Origin: Collariella sp. IMI 366227
Taxonomy: Eukaryota; Ascomycota; Sordariomycetes; Sordariales; Chaetomiaceae
NCBI GenBank assembly: GCA_027946355.1
Contig: JAPEUS010000013.1
Location: 248,001 to 312,000, forward strand
DNA: 64,000 bases
Direction: 5' to 3'
Shown: positions 21,664 to 32,612 of the stretch, piece after piece
Position numbering within the stretch: position 1 is the first letter of the stretch
Layout of the letters: each line of letters begins with the position of its first letter
Made by a program: the position numbers and the translations under genes
Notes under the pieces: model-generated
Database searches by the model: none
Seen by the model: the letters and a program-made list of their open reading frames with translations, nothing else
What the model was told of the DNA's origin: nothing

Positions 21664-23202
21664 TTTGTGACTTCAGCTGAGGGGTTGTCGTATGTGCCTT
21701 CACTGGAAGACGCGTCACGCGTTTGATGGATGGAATTTATTTCGCCCGGAGGCACTAAGCCTAAAGGGCCTTGGCACGCTAAGTACATTCGATTCCTCCG
21801 CTTTGCCTTGATCTCGTCCAAGCCCTTACATTGTTTACCTTGTACAACGCCACATCATGCCTCTTTTCTCAATCGCGAACAAATCGACTTGGAGGCTGCA
21901 TTCTCCAAGTGTTCAGCGTCCTATCTTCAGCGGCTAAAGCGGGACCTGCTGGATGAGGTTGTGTGGTGTTAGTTGCGTGAGTTCCTTTAATGTGATCTGG
22001 AGTCACTGCGCTTGGCTCGGCCCTTGCTCGTTGTCCGGTTCCAATCTTCCCGTTGCCAATGCGCAAGTATTGATTTGTATTCTCAAGCTAAGCTCGGCAA
22101 TACATTGTAGAGGTGGCAACGTGTCTACCTACATAGACCCTCTACCTTGCGTCCCCTTGGATCCATATCCGCTTCCTTCGCGGGGCACTACCGGTTCCGC
22201 AAGTCAATACCAGTTTGCACCTTAAGCCTACTTCCATAGCCAACCCAAAGACTCTACCCTCGATAGCCATCTTCAGGATCCTATCCTCTCAGTAGACCGA
22301 CACGCGCATCCGTCCTCTCGAGCCATACAGAAAGTGTCGTAGCTGCAGTCCGCCCACCCAGTCTTCCGTCGCTTCCATTGTATGCTGCGCCCCGCGGGTT
22401 GTCGAATCCGTTTCGCGCTGCCTTGCAAAGTCTCCTTGGCAAGGCCGACCGTGTCTCGCAGGAGTTCGCCCATCTTGTATCCTCTCTGTACCCGGAACAG
22501 CCAAGCAACACAGTGTTGTCCCTCCTACTAACCAAAGTGCTTCGTCGTCCTCTGTGTGGGTTCGGAACGCTAGGTCCTGTCGCTTGCCATCGCTGTGATC
22601 ATCCGCTTTCTCTTCGCTTCGCGTCCCGTTCCCTTCCGGCAGAGCAGCCCGAGAGCACCCCAAGGGTGTCCTATCCCACGACCCAGTTGTCCGTCGATTG
22701 TAGGCTCGATTTCGCAGCCGTGTGTCGGGTGGTTTTTAAAATTGTTCCCTTGTTGCTTGTGGGTGGGGATTAGGGCTCTTGAGCCCTGCTCCCAAACCCG
22801 TAGCCCCAGCCAGCGGACGGTGCTAACCGGTGTTGACTCTTCTTAGCTCTGCAAATACCTGGAGGCGAAGGCATTTACAGGTTCCCAGCCGGCACCACGG
22901 GGAGGTGAGAGTCATCGCCGGCCGTCACGCGTTTGGTAAGAGCAGCTCGTGTTAATTGCCTGCGATGGCACGTGCATTCTCAGGTGATTTCGTGTCTTGC
23001 AGACTTCTAAAGCTTCTGGTCCAGCATAAGTCATTGGGCGATAGTCAAAAACATGTGACAGACAGACAATCTAATTTATGGATCCTCACCGAACATTCTA
23101 CAAAGTAGGTAAAACATGCCTGTAGAGAATTGAAAAGGCAGCCGATTCTCTTCGCTTTGAGATGTCGACTGCCACCCCTGCTCAGTTGTGGGACCAGCCA
23201 AG
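21664..23202. other. 1.5 kb region without recognised gene
   Basis: Between NatD and the intact Tc1 element. A 132-codon open frame at 22378-22773 on the plus strand and overlapping frames on the other strand have no family-like sequence. Pyrimidine-rich on the plus strand between 22250 and 22700. Probably degenerate repeat or simple intergenic DNA. Confidence 0.4.
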
Positions 23203-23204
23203 TA

Positions 23205-23243
23205 CTGTGGTTACGAGCAAAAAGAAAACCCCCTGTAAAGTAC
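23205..23243 (+). repeat. left TIR of the Tc1/mariner element
   Basis: Begins CTGTGGTTACGAGC and ends CCCCCTGTAAAGTAC. It pairs with 24519-24558 in inverted orientation with one gap and about two thirds identity. Confidence 0.8.
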
Positions 23244-23398
23244 CAGTGGGGCACAACGCCTGACGCGTTCTGACCAATCAGGTGGCCAAATCTGAATACC
23301 TTTTTTCCAACAGGCTTGACGCAACCGTGGCAACCGTCCACACAACCGTCCACGCAGCCGTCACAGGCATCGTAGCCCACATAGCCGTATGCAGTACA

Positions 23399-24451
23399 AT
23401 GGCACGGCCAAAAGGATCTAGCGGTACGAAACAGTTGACGACCGAGCAACGGCAACGCGTTCGAACCTTGCACTTCGACGCACACCTAAGCCAGGCCCAG
23501 ATCTGTCAGATCACTGGCTATACGAAAGCCCAGATCCGAAGCGCGATTCGCGCCAACGATGCAACAGCCGGTCGAAGTCCTGGTCGCCCACGGGTCTTGA
23601 CAACAGCCCAGGAACAAGAGCTTGTGGATTTCGTTACCGCAAGTAAAAGGAACCGTCGGATGGGATACATTGAGCTCGCGGCTATCTTGTTTGCTGGCAT
23701 CTTCGGTATATGGGCGATCAAGAACACCCTCTATCGACTAGGCTTCCGTCGTCGCGTTGCACGCAAGAAGCCCCCGATTACCGAAAAGAACCGAGTCCTC
23801 CGGCTGAACTGGGCACTGGAGCATCAAGACTGGACCCCTGAGCAATGGGCTACGATCCTCTGGACCGACGAGACCTGGGTGACTGGTGGCCCACACCGCA
23901 AGCAATACGTAACCCGGAGGATGGGCGAGGAATGGGATCCAACCTGTATCGTGGAAAAGCATCAACGCAAGGGTGGATGGATGTTCTGGGGCTGTTTTTC
24001 CGGCATTGGCAAAGGTCCCGGTATCTTCTGGGAAAAGGAATGGGGCAAGATCAACGCAGAGACCTACCAGGCTCGTACCGTACCTGTGATCCACGGTTGG
24101 ATACAGCTCTGCAAGCAACAGGGCCACGATCTTATCCTGATGCAAGACGGTGCTCCTGGGCATGCAGCGGCAGACACAAAACAAGACCTTCAGGACCGAG
24201 GTATCGTTGTGATGGAATGGCCACCCTTTTCCCCGGATCTGAACCCTATTGAGTCTTGTTGGAACTGGATGAAGGATTGGATCGAAGACCGGTACGGCCT
24301 TGAAGAGAAGCCCTCGTACGATAAGCCCCGGGGGTACGTTAAGGAGGCTTGGGACACACTGCCTGACAGCTATCTACAACAGCTGTTGGCCTCGATGCCA
24401 GAGCGTTGCAAAGCCGTCATTGCAGCCAACGGGATGCACACAAAATATTGA
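23399..24451 (+). CDS. Tc1/mariner transposase, intact (350 aa)
   Basis: Cut-and-paste DDE transposase. The start is placed at MARPKGSSGTKQLTTEQR because the upstream in-frame sequence lies in the terminal region and is not protein-like. An N-terminal paired helix-turn-helix (LSQAQICQITGYTKAQIRSA, SPGRPRVLT) is followed by a second HTH-like segment, then the catalytic core: first Asp in ILWTDETWV, second in LILMQDGAPGHAA, and Glu in SPDLNPIESCWNWMK. Between the second Asp and the Glu are 34 residues (DD34E), the Tc1 spacing. No stop or frame shift in 350 codons, so this copy could still be active or only recently inserted. Confidence 0.93.
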   Translation: MARPKGSSGTKQLTTEQRQRVRTLHFDAHLSQAQICQITGYTKAQIRSAIRANDATAGRSPGRPRVLTTAQEQELVDFVTASKRNRRMGYIELAAILFAGIFGIWAIKNTLYRLGFRRRVARKKPPITEKNRVLRLNWALEHQDWTPEQWATILWTDETWVTGGPHRKQYVTRRMGEEWDPTCIVEKHQRKGGWMFWGCFSGIGKGPGIFWEKEWGKINAETYQARTVPVIHGWIQLCKQQGHDLILMQDGAPGHAAADTKQDLQDRGIVVMEWPPFSPDLNPIESCWNWMKDWIEDRYGLEEKPSYDKPRGYVKEAWDTLPDSYLQQLLASMPERCKAVIAANGMHTKY

Positions 24452-24518
24452 TAGTTGTAGTAGCTATTTGGCCTGTTTAATGTAGAGTACTGTGGATCCC
24501 ACCCCCTGGCTTGGTTCA

Positions 24519-24558
24519 GTACCCTGCAGGGCTATTTTCATTACCCATCATACCACAG
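24519..24558 (-). repeat. right TIR of the Tc1/mariner element
   Basis: On the minus strand begins CTGTGGTATGATGGG, matching the left end in outline. Followed directly by the TA target site at 24559-24560. Confidence 0.8.
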
Positions 24559-24729
24559 TATGACGTTCGCAGCTGCAGCTCCAGATGTTGCCAGCCGAAA
24601 TTTCGGCTTTATGAAACTGGACATTATCAACTCGACCCTCCGCCCTTCGCCGCTCATAAAGGCAATCTCAATGGGCCCTCCAGATTGGCATCGTTGACTT
24701 TCCCTTTGCTATTCCCATTTCAACCTCTA

Positions 24730-25153
24730 ATGCGCTCCATTCTCACCTCGACCTGCCGGTCCCTCCGCACATTCGCGACGGACCGCAAGTCCCGCCTCGG
24801 CCCGTTGCTGAGCCTGGATCAAGTGAGCCTGCCCCCGGACGCTGTCAAGGCTGGCTGTCTTAACAGCAAAACACTCAGTTCATCCAACGGGGCCGGGTCC
24901 TCTCATTCTACCGGCACATCCTTCGCAGCACACGGCAGATTGCAGACCCCAAGACTCGCGCTGAGACGCGCAAGTTTGCCCGGGACGAGTTCGAGAGACA
25001 CCGTGGAGTTACCGATCTTGTCCGTGCCCATCCATCCCCAGTTGATCCGCTGTGAAAGGACACTGACACCCGACCAAGGGCCATATCCGGTACCTCTTGT
25101 CAACAGGCAAGACTGAGTGGGAGGCCATGGAGCGGTATATTCACGGTTTGTAA
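24730..25153 (+). CDS. LYRM2-like mitochondrial LYR-motif protein
   Basis: Small protein (102 aa) of the LYR family, which bind acyl carrier protein and assist assembly of mitochondrial complexes. Exons 24730-24822, 24879-25019 and 25079-25153 sum to 309 nt. MRSILTSTCRSLRTFATDRK is a basic presequence. The LYR motif is FYRHILRSTRQIADP (Phe in place of Leu), followed by RKFARDEFERHRGVTDL and GHIRYLLSTGKTEWEAMERY, as in LYRM2. The second intron would use the weak donor GTCCGT but has a good CTGAC branch site. The first intron is typical. The Tc1 element ends in its promoter. Confidence 0.8.
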
Positions 25154-25424
25154 CCAACAACAAGCTATCCTCTTTGGCTTCACAGGCTGTCACATTATTG
25201 CCCATGATGCTTGCCCTCTGGATGCCATGCCGTGGTTAAATCGCAACATGTCCTTTAAACTCCATCACGGTCCGAAACAAAAGTCTAACAGTATCGTCGT
25301 TCTTGAGCTGAGTTCTCCATCCCAAACAATTTGTCGACCAGTCTATACCCCCCCGTGTATATTGTACAGACCCCAAGCCGCAATGGTATCAAAACAATCC
25401 CCTCCCCCGCAAAACCACCGCCCT
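25154..25424. other. short 3' flank between convergent genes
   Basis: No feature seen. 3' ends of LYRM2-like (+) and bL36m (-) face each other. Confidence 0.5.
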
Positions 25425-25769
25425 CTAGCTCTGGCGCTGCTTATGCCTCGGGTTCGCCGGGCATATGATGTAGAGGTAGCCGTTGGACCGCTTGCTCGCC
25501 TTTCTCCGGACGACCTGTCACGTCACAAAACGCGTCAGCCATTCATATTCACTGACCACCTCCAAATCATTCCCAGCACCCACCGGCGCCGCGTGCGAGC
25601 TGCAGCACGGAGTTGTTGTTGTCCTGGTGGGGGCGGCTGTCTTTGCGAGAATGGCCTGGGACAGGCACCGGGTCTGCAGCGCGGGGAGGGTGGTGGTGGT
25701 GGTCGCGGGCCGCGCTGCGAGGGACAGCGCGCGCATTGACAAAGCGAGAGATTTGTAGAGGTTGGACAT
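25425..25769 (-). CDS. mitochondrial ribosomal protein bL36m, apparently lacking the first zinc-binding half
   Basis: The last exon (25425-25514) reads VVRRKASKRSNGYLYIICPA then NPRHKQRQS, an unmistakable bL36 C-terminal half (Cys and His of the zinc site in ICPANPRH). It follows an AG acceptor. The only upstream exon I find, 25584-25769 (start at 25769), encodes a mitochondrial presequence rich in Ser/Thr/Ala. The conserved segment that should join them, of type KVRxSVKKxCxxC with two zinc ligands, is not present in any frame of the 69-nt gap or upstream. A splice from 25584 to 25514 keeps frame but makes a protein without that half. Either an exon has been lost from the sequence, or the real gene structure differs. 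Confidence 0.65.
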
Positions 25770-26484
25770 TGTTGCAGTTGGGGTGGTGGAGGTGGACGGC
25801 GCCGGGGGTGAAGGGGAGGACGTCGGCGTCGGAGCGGCGGCAGGAATTTGGTTCGCAGATGCAGATGCCGCGCGGGAGGGTCGCACAGGGTCTGGATGCT
25901 TGGCGCAGTCACGTGTCGTCTAAAACGCGGTTTCCGACCCTAACCCTCGTTTAAGTCCGAACGGACTATTCTCAGATAAACCTGGAGGGGGAGGTTCAAC
26001 ACCGCTCAGCATCGGTGTCCATGACCTCCCACATCCGCGACTCTCGCACTTTTCACTCCTGCTACGTATTTCCACCGAAACACACTCCAACACTCCATAT
26101 TTTACAAGTGGGTTTCCTGCATCAACACATGGTTTCTGTGTTGCATGATTGACCGGTGGCCCAGGAATATTGGTATTTTCACTTGTCTCTGATCACTTCT
26201 TGTCCTCAACATTCACTGGTGTCCCCTGGAACTCACTAGGGCCGAATGAAGCAGACAAAACAATTAGTCAAACAGGTTGGAATCCCAAGGTCATCAAAAG
26301 GGTCTGGTTGGTCCCTCACCCAAGTCGGAGCAGAACGGTGTGGCCGCCTGCTCCCCCGTTCACACTAAAAAAAAATTAAAAAATTCGATAAAATCAAGAG
26401 CCATAACTTATGTTTTTGCTTGAAGCATTGAGAAAGTAAAAACGCACTTCTTTTAAAATTTTTAGAAATTAATACAAAAAGAAA
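25770..26484. other. intergenic, AT-rich to the right
   Basis: bL36m promoter side. From about 26360 the sequence becomes strikingly AT-rich (A runs, ATAAAA) compared with its surroundings. No gene seen. Confidence 0.5.
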
Positions 26485-26558
26485 CTCCTCGGGAAAGGCT
26501 TGAACTTTCAACCTCCTGATTAACAGTCAGACGCGCTAGCCAATTGCGCCACCGAGGA
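26485..26558 (-). tRNA. tRNA-Asn (GTT)
   Basis: Minus-strand cloverleaf of 74 nt: acceptor TCCTCGG/CCGAGGA with discriminator G, D arm GCGC..GCGC, anticodon stem CTGAC-type with loop TGTTAAT (anticodon GTT), T arm GAAAG-TTCAAGC-CTTTC. No intron. Confidence 0.93.
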
Positions 26559-26857
26559 TTCCCGCTTTTGGATATCCTTTTCAATCAAAATTTGAGCTTA
26601 CACAGTCCACAATTGTACCTGTTGTGTTGGATCTACAGTGGTGCCACGGAACCTGATGTGAAAGAACACGCAAAGATAGGGCAAGTTTTGTAATTATATT
26701 AAAAATAGACAATGAGAAGAGTCTGTCGATAATTTGTCCAATTGTTGCGAGTCAAGGCACAAAGGATATGCTGCACAGGGGAAGAGGGAAACAAAACAGT
26801 AGCAGGGAGTGAATGAGCATGTTGCAGAAGCAGACGGCTCTGGGCTAGAACAGACAG
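26559..26857. other. spacer
   Basis: No feature recognised between tRNA-Asn and the tandem repeat. Confidence 0.4.
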
Positions 26858-27009
26858 TAAGTAAGGTACTTTCAGATACGTAGCTCAATGATGTCTCCGG
26901 CGCCCCAGCTTCAATCCAAGTTGCCCAAGACAATAAGTAAGGTACTTTCAGATACGTAGCTCAATGATGTCTCCGGCGCCCCAGCTTCAATCCAAGTTGC
27001 CCAAGACAA
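26858..27009. repeat. perfect 76-bp tandem duplication
   Basis: Two head-to-tail copies, 26858-26933 and 26934-27009, each starting TAAGTAAGGTACTTTCAGAT and ending TTGCCCAAGACAA, with no mismatch that I can see. It lies about 120 bp past the GMC stop codon, so probably in its 3' UTR or just beyond. Confidence 0.95.
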
Positions 27010-27127
27010 TGCGTGTATTGCTTCCATAAATGATCGCTTTACAGATCTCTGCATTCCCCAACCTACCATTAAACCCAACATCGTTTGCTCCCCATGGTAT
27101 CACCTCCCCCTTTACACCCTCTCAACC

Positions 27128-29008
27128 TCACAACCGATCCAGCTTAATCAAATCCGCCGCCCTCTCCGCCACCGCATACACAACACTCTGAATATTCCCC
27201 ACGGGCTCAATCGGAATGACACTCGCATCCACCACCCTCAGCCCCCTCGTGCCATACACCCTCAGTCCCTCATCCACCACGCCCCCATCCTCCCTCGGCC
27301 TCATCGCGCAACTCCCCGCCACATGGAAAACCGAAATCTGCCTCTGCCGCACAATCTCCCTCGCCTCGTCCAGCGAATCCGCCCTAATTTCCGGCTGTCT
27401 TTTTCCGCCCTGCTTGAGCACCTGCCCGCCGAAGGGCGTCGCGGGATCGACAAGACGCTCGACGAACTGCACCGCGCGCGCGAGCAGTTCGAGGTCAAGA
27501 GGGTTGGAGTTGTATTTGGGGTCCCAAGTGGGGGGCGTGGTAATGGAGGGGGAGGTGATGTGCACGGTGCCCCGCGAGAGGGGTTGGTTGATGATGGTCA
27601 TGACGGTGATGTAGTTTTCGGGGAGGACGGGGGTGATGTAGTGGGCCATGCTGGTGGGGACGTCGGGAATGAGGACTTGGGAGGGGAAGAGGAGGTATTG
27701 GAAGGTTGCTTCCTTGGGGGACTCAATTAGGGAGCGAATAACTTTCCCTTCCGGGGTAGTGAGGGTTGCTTCGTGCTCGGCGAGAAGAGCGGCGGCGGTT
27801 TCAGGGGTGGCAATGCCGGTGCCGTCGACGATGGGCGCGTAGGCGACGCTGATGACGCTTTGGCCGAGGGGGCCCGCGCCGGCGTTGTCAGCTTGATACA
27901 TGCCTACGAGGGCGTTCAGGACGTTGGGGTCGCGCAGGACGTCGCCCGAGGGGATGCCGTCGGCGACTTCGAAGCTTTGGCAGACGATGGGGTGGTCCTG
28001 CACGTGCTCGCCGACGTTGGGGTTCTCGACCACCACGGGGATGCCGTGTTGCTCGAGCAGGTCCCGGCCGCCTATGCCGGAGAGCTCGAGGATCTGGGGG
28101 GTCTGCAGGGAGCCAGCGGCGAGGATGACTTCGGCGCTGGCGGAGACCTGCTTGGTCTCGCCGTCCTTGGTGATGATCTCGACGCCAGTGGCAACGGGAT
28201 CCCCGCCGCTGGAGGTGTCAAAGATGATCCTCTTCACGAGAGTCTCGGTCAGGACAGAGAGGTTGGGACGCTTGGCGACCTCGGGGGTGTAGTAGCCGCT
28301 GGCGGCGTAACTTCTGGTGTGCGAGGAAGGGTTGATGCTTGCATGGTTCTGGAAGGCACCCAACGCACTACCATCGCGGGGATCCGTTGAGATCTCGAGG
28401 CCGAGGTCGGCAAAGGTTTGCAGCCAAGCCTTGTTTGGCGTACCATAGCCCTCGCTGTAGGCGACATCGATGGGTCCCTCACCGGCGGCCAAGTCCTTGT
28501 TGAGGTAGGTCAGGCCCAGCAGGTCCTTGGCGGACGCGGGCGGGTTGTGGACAGTAGCGAACTTGCGGAAGTAGGGGGCCAGAAGTTCATAGTTCCAGTT
28601 GGGGTTGCCAAGGGCGGCCCAGGCGTCGATGTTGCCCTTGGAGGGGAAGACCATCATCAGGAAGTTGAGGGCCGAACTGCCGCCGAGCATCTTGCCCCGA
28701 GATTGGTTGACACAGCGGTTGTTCAGGGTGAGCTGTACTAATGTTAGCTGTTATGTACTTTGGTCCAGACGGGTACCACTAACCTGGGGAGGGGAGCAGA
28801 AGTTCCAGTCATACTCGGGCTTGCCATAGAGGCCAGCCACCAGACCTGGGGTGAGCACCAGAGGGTCGGCGGTGCGGTCTCCGCCAGCCTCAACAACGAG
28901 GACGCGGATATTGGCGTCCTCGGTGAGACGGTTGGCGACGACCAGGCCGGCAGTGCCACCGCCGACGACAATGTAATCGAACGGCTGCTCGAGATCAACA
29001 GAAGCCAT
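27128..29008 (-). CDS. GMC-family FAD oxidoreductase
   Basis: Glucose-methanol-choline type flavoenzyme of 609 residues, intact. Exons 28784-29008 and 27128-28732; the 51-nt intron (GTTAGT..CAG) has a CTAAC branch site. FAD-binding VVGGGTAGLVVANRL at residues 14-28, VEAGG, the second FAD-contact segment GKMLGGSSALNFLMMVFPSK, and SGIGGRDLLEQHGIPVVVEN. Catalytic region FHVAGSCAMRPRE (His at about 545) and VGNIQSVVYAVAE (Asn at about 588). No signal peptide, so intracellular, which argues against a secreted glucose oxidase or aryl-alcohol oxidase. The substrate cannot be told; aryl-alcohol, choline-like or metabolite oxidation are all possible. Confidence 0.92.
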
Positions 29009-31380
29009 GGTTGAGGGTTCCTTGCTAGTTCAGTGGTGGACGGGGATTGGAAGGCAACGGCGCAGAACTGGTCTGGCAAGAATCACAGGTGATCTGCTGG
29101 TGGGCTGGGTCAAGAGGTATCGTCAAGAAGACAGGGTGGTATCCAAACAGGGGTCCGTTTCACGCGACGGGAGAGAATGGGGCAGAGAGGAGGAGTTGTG
29201 AAAGGACGAGGTGCCCTCTCTTGGTATAAAAAGCCACCCTTGCCTCCCTGTCTCTCGCAATATCTCCTAGCCCACGGGGGAGCCGCGGGCACCGGACCAG
29301 AAGCCCCTTTCCACCCCATCCTCATGGTGTTTATGGACCGGCAGGAGGCCCAAGATGGATAAGCACCGGTTTCTGTGGTGCCAGCGCCCCACCCCGCGGT
29401 TCGGTGTTCCACGGTCAGGGCCCGGTCGATGGCGATCACTCCATCCCGCGCAGATGAAGACCGGCAATTCGCCTTCACCGCCGCGCTATGTCTTGCGGGG
29501 ATGGGGCTGTTGTCATGTAATTGTTGAGCGAGGACATGACACTCAGCCTCAACCTCTTGTCAATAATACCATTGTGCTATCGGTCATGATCATGGAGGAC
29601 ACCATGGCCGGGTCAGGCAAAAGAGCGACGCCAATCTCGAGCTGAGATGGGAAATTCCGTTGCGGGCAAGAAAGGGCAACAAAGAGCGCGGGGTTGCTGG
29701 CTTGTTCCTGGCACAGGAGTCCAGCACGAGCGGGGTCGTGGCCTAGGCGTGTGTGGGTGGCGTGGATGGCGCGGGCGGATGGTGGTGGGAGGACGAGACA
29801 AGGGGAGGGCGGTGGGTTTCCGGGCGAGAGACCGAGAACCGAGAGAACCGAGAAGGATGAAGAATGGCAGCATGGGACAAAGAATTGCCTGGGAACGGAC
29901 TGGTGTCAATTGGCGTGAATTGGCGTCGATTGTTCTCGGCAGCAGGAAATGCATCCGAGGGCTTGGAACCCCACCTTTACACTCCACTATTGACCCTACT
30001 GTGCGGGTCAGTGTGGGTTAAGCCCCGAGTCCATCCAATCCCCGGCGTTCCCTCGCCTGTGCCTGGCTCGACTCACGGGATGGCCCTGTCGTTCCCGCAC
30101 GCAAACCAGACTCGCTTCCAGACTTTGTCGTGTGGTCCCTGTCGTCGCTTGTCGATCCTTTCAACGGCTGGGGCACGCCAGTCTGTGCGCCCTCCCCATG
30201 CAGGCTCCATCTCCTCCAGTGGGCCGGCTGCCAAAAACAACCACACCACCGGGAACACACCAGGACACACCAGGACACACCAGGATGAACAATGGACACA
30301 GGGCCCCCGAACCGTTGACGGCCCCGTCGCCCGAGCCTGGAACCCGCAGATCGTCATCCAGGAACCGGTTCCGTCAGAAGCAGTTGTCCACTTGTTCGCC
30401 GACCACTTTCACAATTTTGATTTTCACAAGGAACCCGATGACTCGGCAAATACCACGCTGGCATGGCATTTCAGGATTTGCCGTGTGCTCGGGACGTAAG
30501 AGTGCCTCGTCAAGGTAACCTCAGGATCCCGTCATTTAGTTTGAAGCACTACCCCGCCCGCCGCCCAGTATTACCAGGGAAGAATAACCTATCTGGGTAA
30601 GGTGGCAAGAGGAATACATCAATAGGCCACACTCGCGACGTCTGCATTCGTCCAGGCTGGCCTGACTTGCACGCCACATTGCCGTCAACGGGCTCTCGGG
30701 ACCTCCCCTCCTGAAAACGCTTGGCCACTCGGACAATTCCTGCTTTTTCGGTATCTCTGGGCTGCCCCAGACCCTCGGAGCAGACTTACCCAACATTGGG
30801 ACCGTCAGGGTCCCGCCCCCTTCCCCGTCTCGGCCCAGCTCCCGGCTTCAGGGGCCACCATGTTCGGACTCTGGGCCTGCGGAAACCCCTGCCCAGCCCG
30901 GCTATTCTCCTGGCGGATGTGATGATCTCCCTTTCTGCTTTCTGTTCCTGTCTCGCCCATCCCCGTTGAGAACAGAATCTTCTTGTTATATCCCGGTTCC
31001 TTCTTGTCTAGCTCCCCGAGGTGCCACTGATCTGCTCCCCGACCCCTGATTCGACCCGGCCACGGCAGAGGAGCCAGTCCATCCCGTCCCGCCATCGCCA
31101 CGGCGGCATATGGACATCCTGAAGAAATGTTGCAACCTCATCTCTGCCGAGTCCTGCCCTTGCCTCCCGCCCCTGTTACACCCGCCATTGCACAGGCCAG
31201 CACTCACCCGCCGGTCCTACATACATATGTAGTTTTTGGCCGCTAGTCTTGTCGTCTGCCTTCAGCATCACGCCAGCCACAGTCTTGCTTCTCCTGCAAC
31301 TCGTTCCCTTATCCCTCTCGGCCGCATGACAACTACCAGTCCAAAAGCATCAGAAAGACCAGACCCGCAGCTCGACCGCC
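29009..31380. other. 2.4 kb intergenic region between divergent genes
   Basis: Separates GMC (-) from the PTH11-like gene (+). It holds short imperfect direct repeats (three copies of AGGACACACC around 30257-30285) and a plus-oriented TATAAAA at about 29226. No family-like coding sequence. GC-rich with many accidental open frames. Confidence 0.5.
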
Positions 31381-32612
31381 ATGTTCGAGTACGTCTACTT
31401 TCCGATGCTGCCCGTGGTGGAGGCGCACCTCATCTTCAACTGCGTCCTGGCCTTCTTCGTCCTGCTGGTGGTGGGCCTGCGTCTCGTGGCTCGCTTCATA
31501 TCCGGCGCAAAACTGTGGTGGGATGACTATCTCATCTTGGCTGCCCTGCCCCAGGCCATTGCGATGTTGGTGATCCAGGGGTTGTGTAAGTATTATGCAT
31601 CATGGAGCACAGGAAGGGTGATCTGACAACTGAATAGGGTCCCCGCTGGGAATCGGCTACAACGTAACTGAGACGATGCCAAACCTCGGACACATCCTCA
31701 AGATGCTCGTTGCCTACGAACTCATCTACGCGACAAGCATCAGCACCATCAAGATCAGCGTGCTGATGTTCTATCTCCGCGTTTTCGTCAATAACAATCT
31801 CCGTTTGGCCACCAAGGCCGCCCTGACGTTTGTCATCCTCTGGAGCATCGGCAATATCCTCCAGGTCTTCCTGATCTGCCGTCCCTTTTTCAAGACCTAC
31901 ACGCCGCTGGCCGATGGTGTCTGCGGCGACCAGGTGGCCTCTTTCATTGCCATCGGCGCCTTCAATATCATTACCGACGTTATTATCCTTACATTACCCC
32001 TTCCAACAGTCTGGTCCCTCAAGATGTCGACAGCCACCAAGCTCGGTCTAACGGGCGTTTTCCTCATCGGCCTCATGTAAGCATCCACAACACCTCCCCC
32101 AAACCCCAACTCACATTGACACCCCCCGCAGCGTCAGCGTCATTGCCATCATCCGCATCGTCACCCTCACGCAACTCGACCTGATGAACCTAACCGGCAC
32201 CATGATCTGGGCCGACTTCTGGTCCGCGACCGAGCCGCTCCTCGCCATCCTCTGCGTCAGCTTGCCCATGCTCAGCTCGCTTTTCACGCGCTGCACCTCG
32301 CGCCGCGGTCGCTCCAAGATCGACCCCTACCACTCCTCCGAGAACGGCACGCACGGCAGCGCATTCAGCAAGCTGCGCAACCCCAACAGCAGCACCGCGA
32401 ATAACCTGCCGCTGGAGAATATCTATGCCGCGAACCAGAAGATCCATTACCAGTCGGCGGTGGTGGCGACGACAGGGACGCCAGAGCCGGATCGCGATTT
32501 GGAGGCCACGCATACCGGGGATAGTGGGTCGGAGGTGGCGTTGACGGAGCTGGAGCATCATAAGATGGATGGGATTAGGGTGCAGACGAAGTGGACTATT
32601 CAGCATGACTGA
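31381..32612 (+). CDS. PTH11-like rhodopsin-domain membrane protein
   Basis: Seven-helix fungal integral membrane protein (374 aa). Exons 31381-31585, 31638-32076 and 32132-32612, all with good splice ends. Helices include IFNCVLAFFVLLVVGLRLVA, LILAALPQAIAMLVIQGL, AALTFVILWSIGNILQVFLI, FIAIGAFNIITDVIILTLPL and LGLTGVFLIGLIVSVIAIIR. The phrase YLRVF and the ITDVIILTLPLPTVW helix are hallmarks of the fungal rhodopsin domain. No N-terminal CFEM Cys cluster. The long Ser/Thr-rich C-terminal tail is cytoplasmic. The family includes Pth11, a surface-sensing receptor of plant pathogens, but most members are of unknown role. The start codon lies just after a short pyrimidine-rich leader. Confidence 0.88.

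Larger units (their letters stand above)
23205..24558 (+). mobile_element. Tc1/mariner element, apparently complete
   Basis: 1354 bp bounded by TA dinucleotides (23203-23204 and 24559-24560), the target duplication of this superfamily. Imperfect terminal inverted repeats of about 40 bp start with CTGTGGT and share GAAAA and CCCTG blocks and a terminal GTAC. It contains one uninterrupted transposase gene on the plus strand. The right end is 171 bp upstream of the LYRM2-like start codon. Confidence 0.9.

Noticed and set aside
29222..29236. TATA box for the GMC gene
   Set aside because: The TATAAAA is oriented on the plus strand, away from the minus-strand GMC gene, and no plus-strand gene follows closely.
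30240..30290. Short direct repeats resembling a CRISPR-like array
   Set aside because: Ten-base units without regular spacers in a eukaryotic genome; simple tandem repeat.
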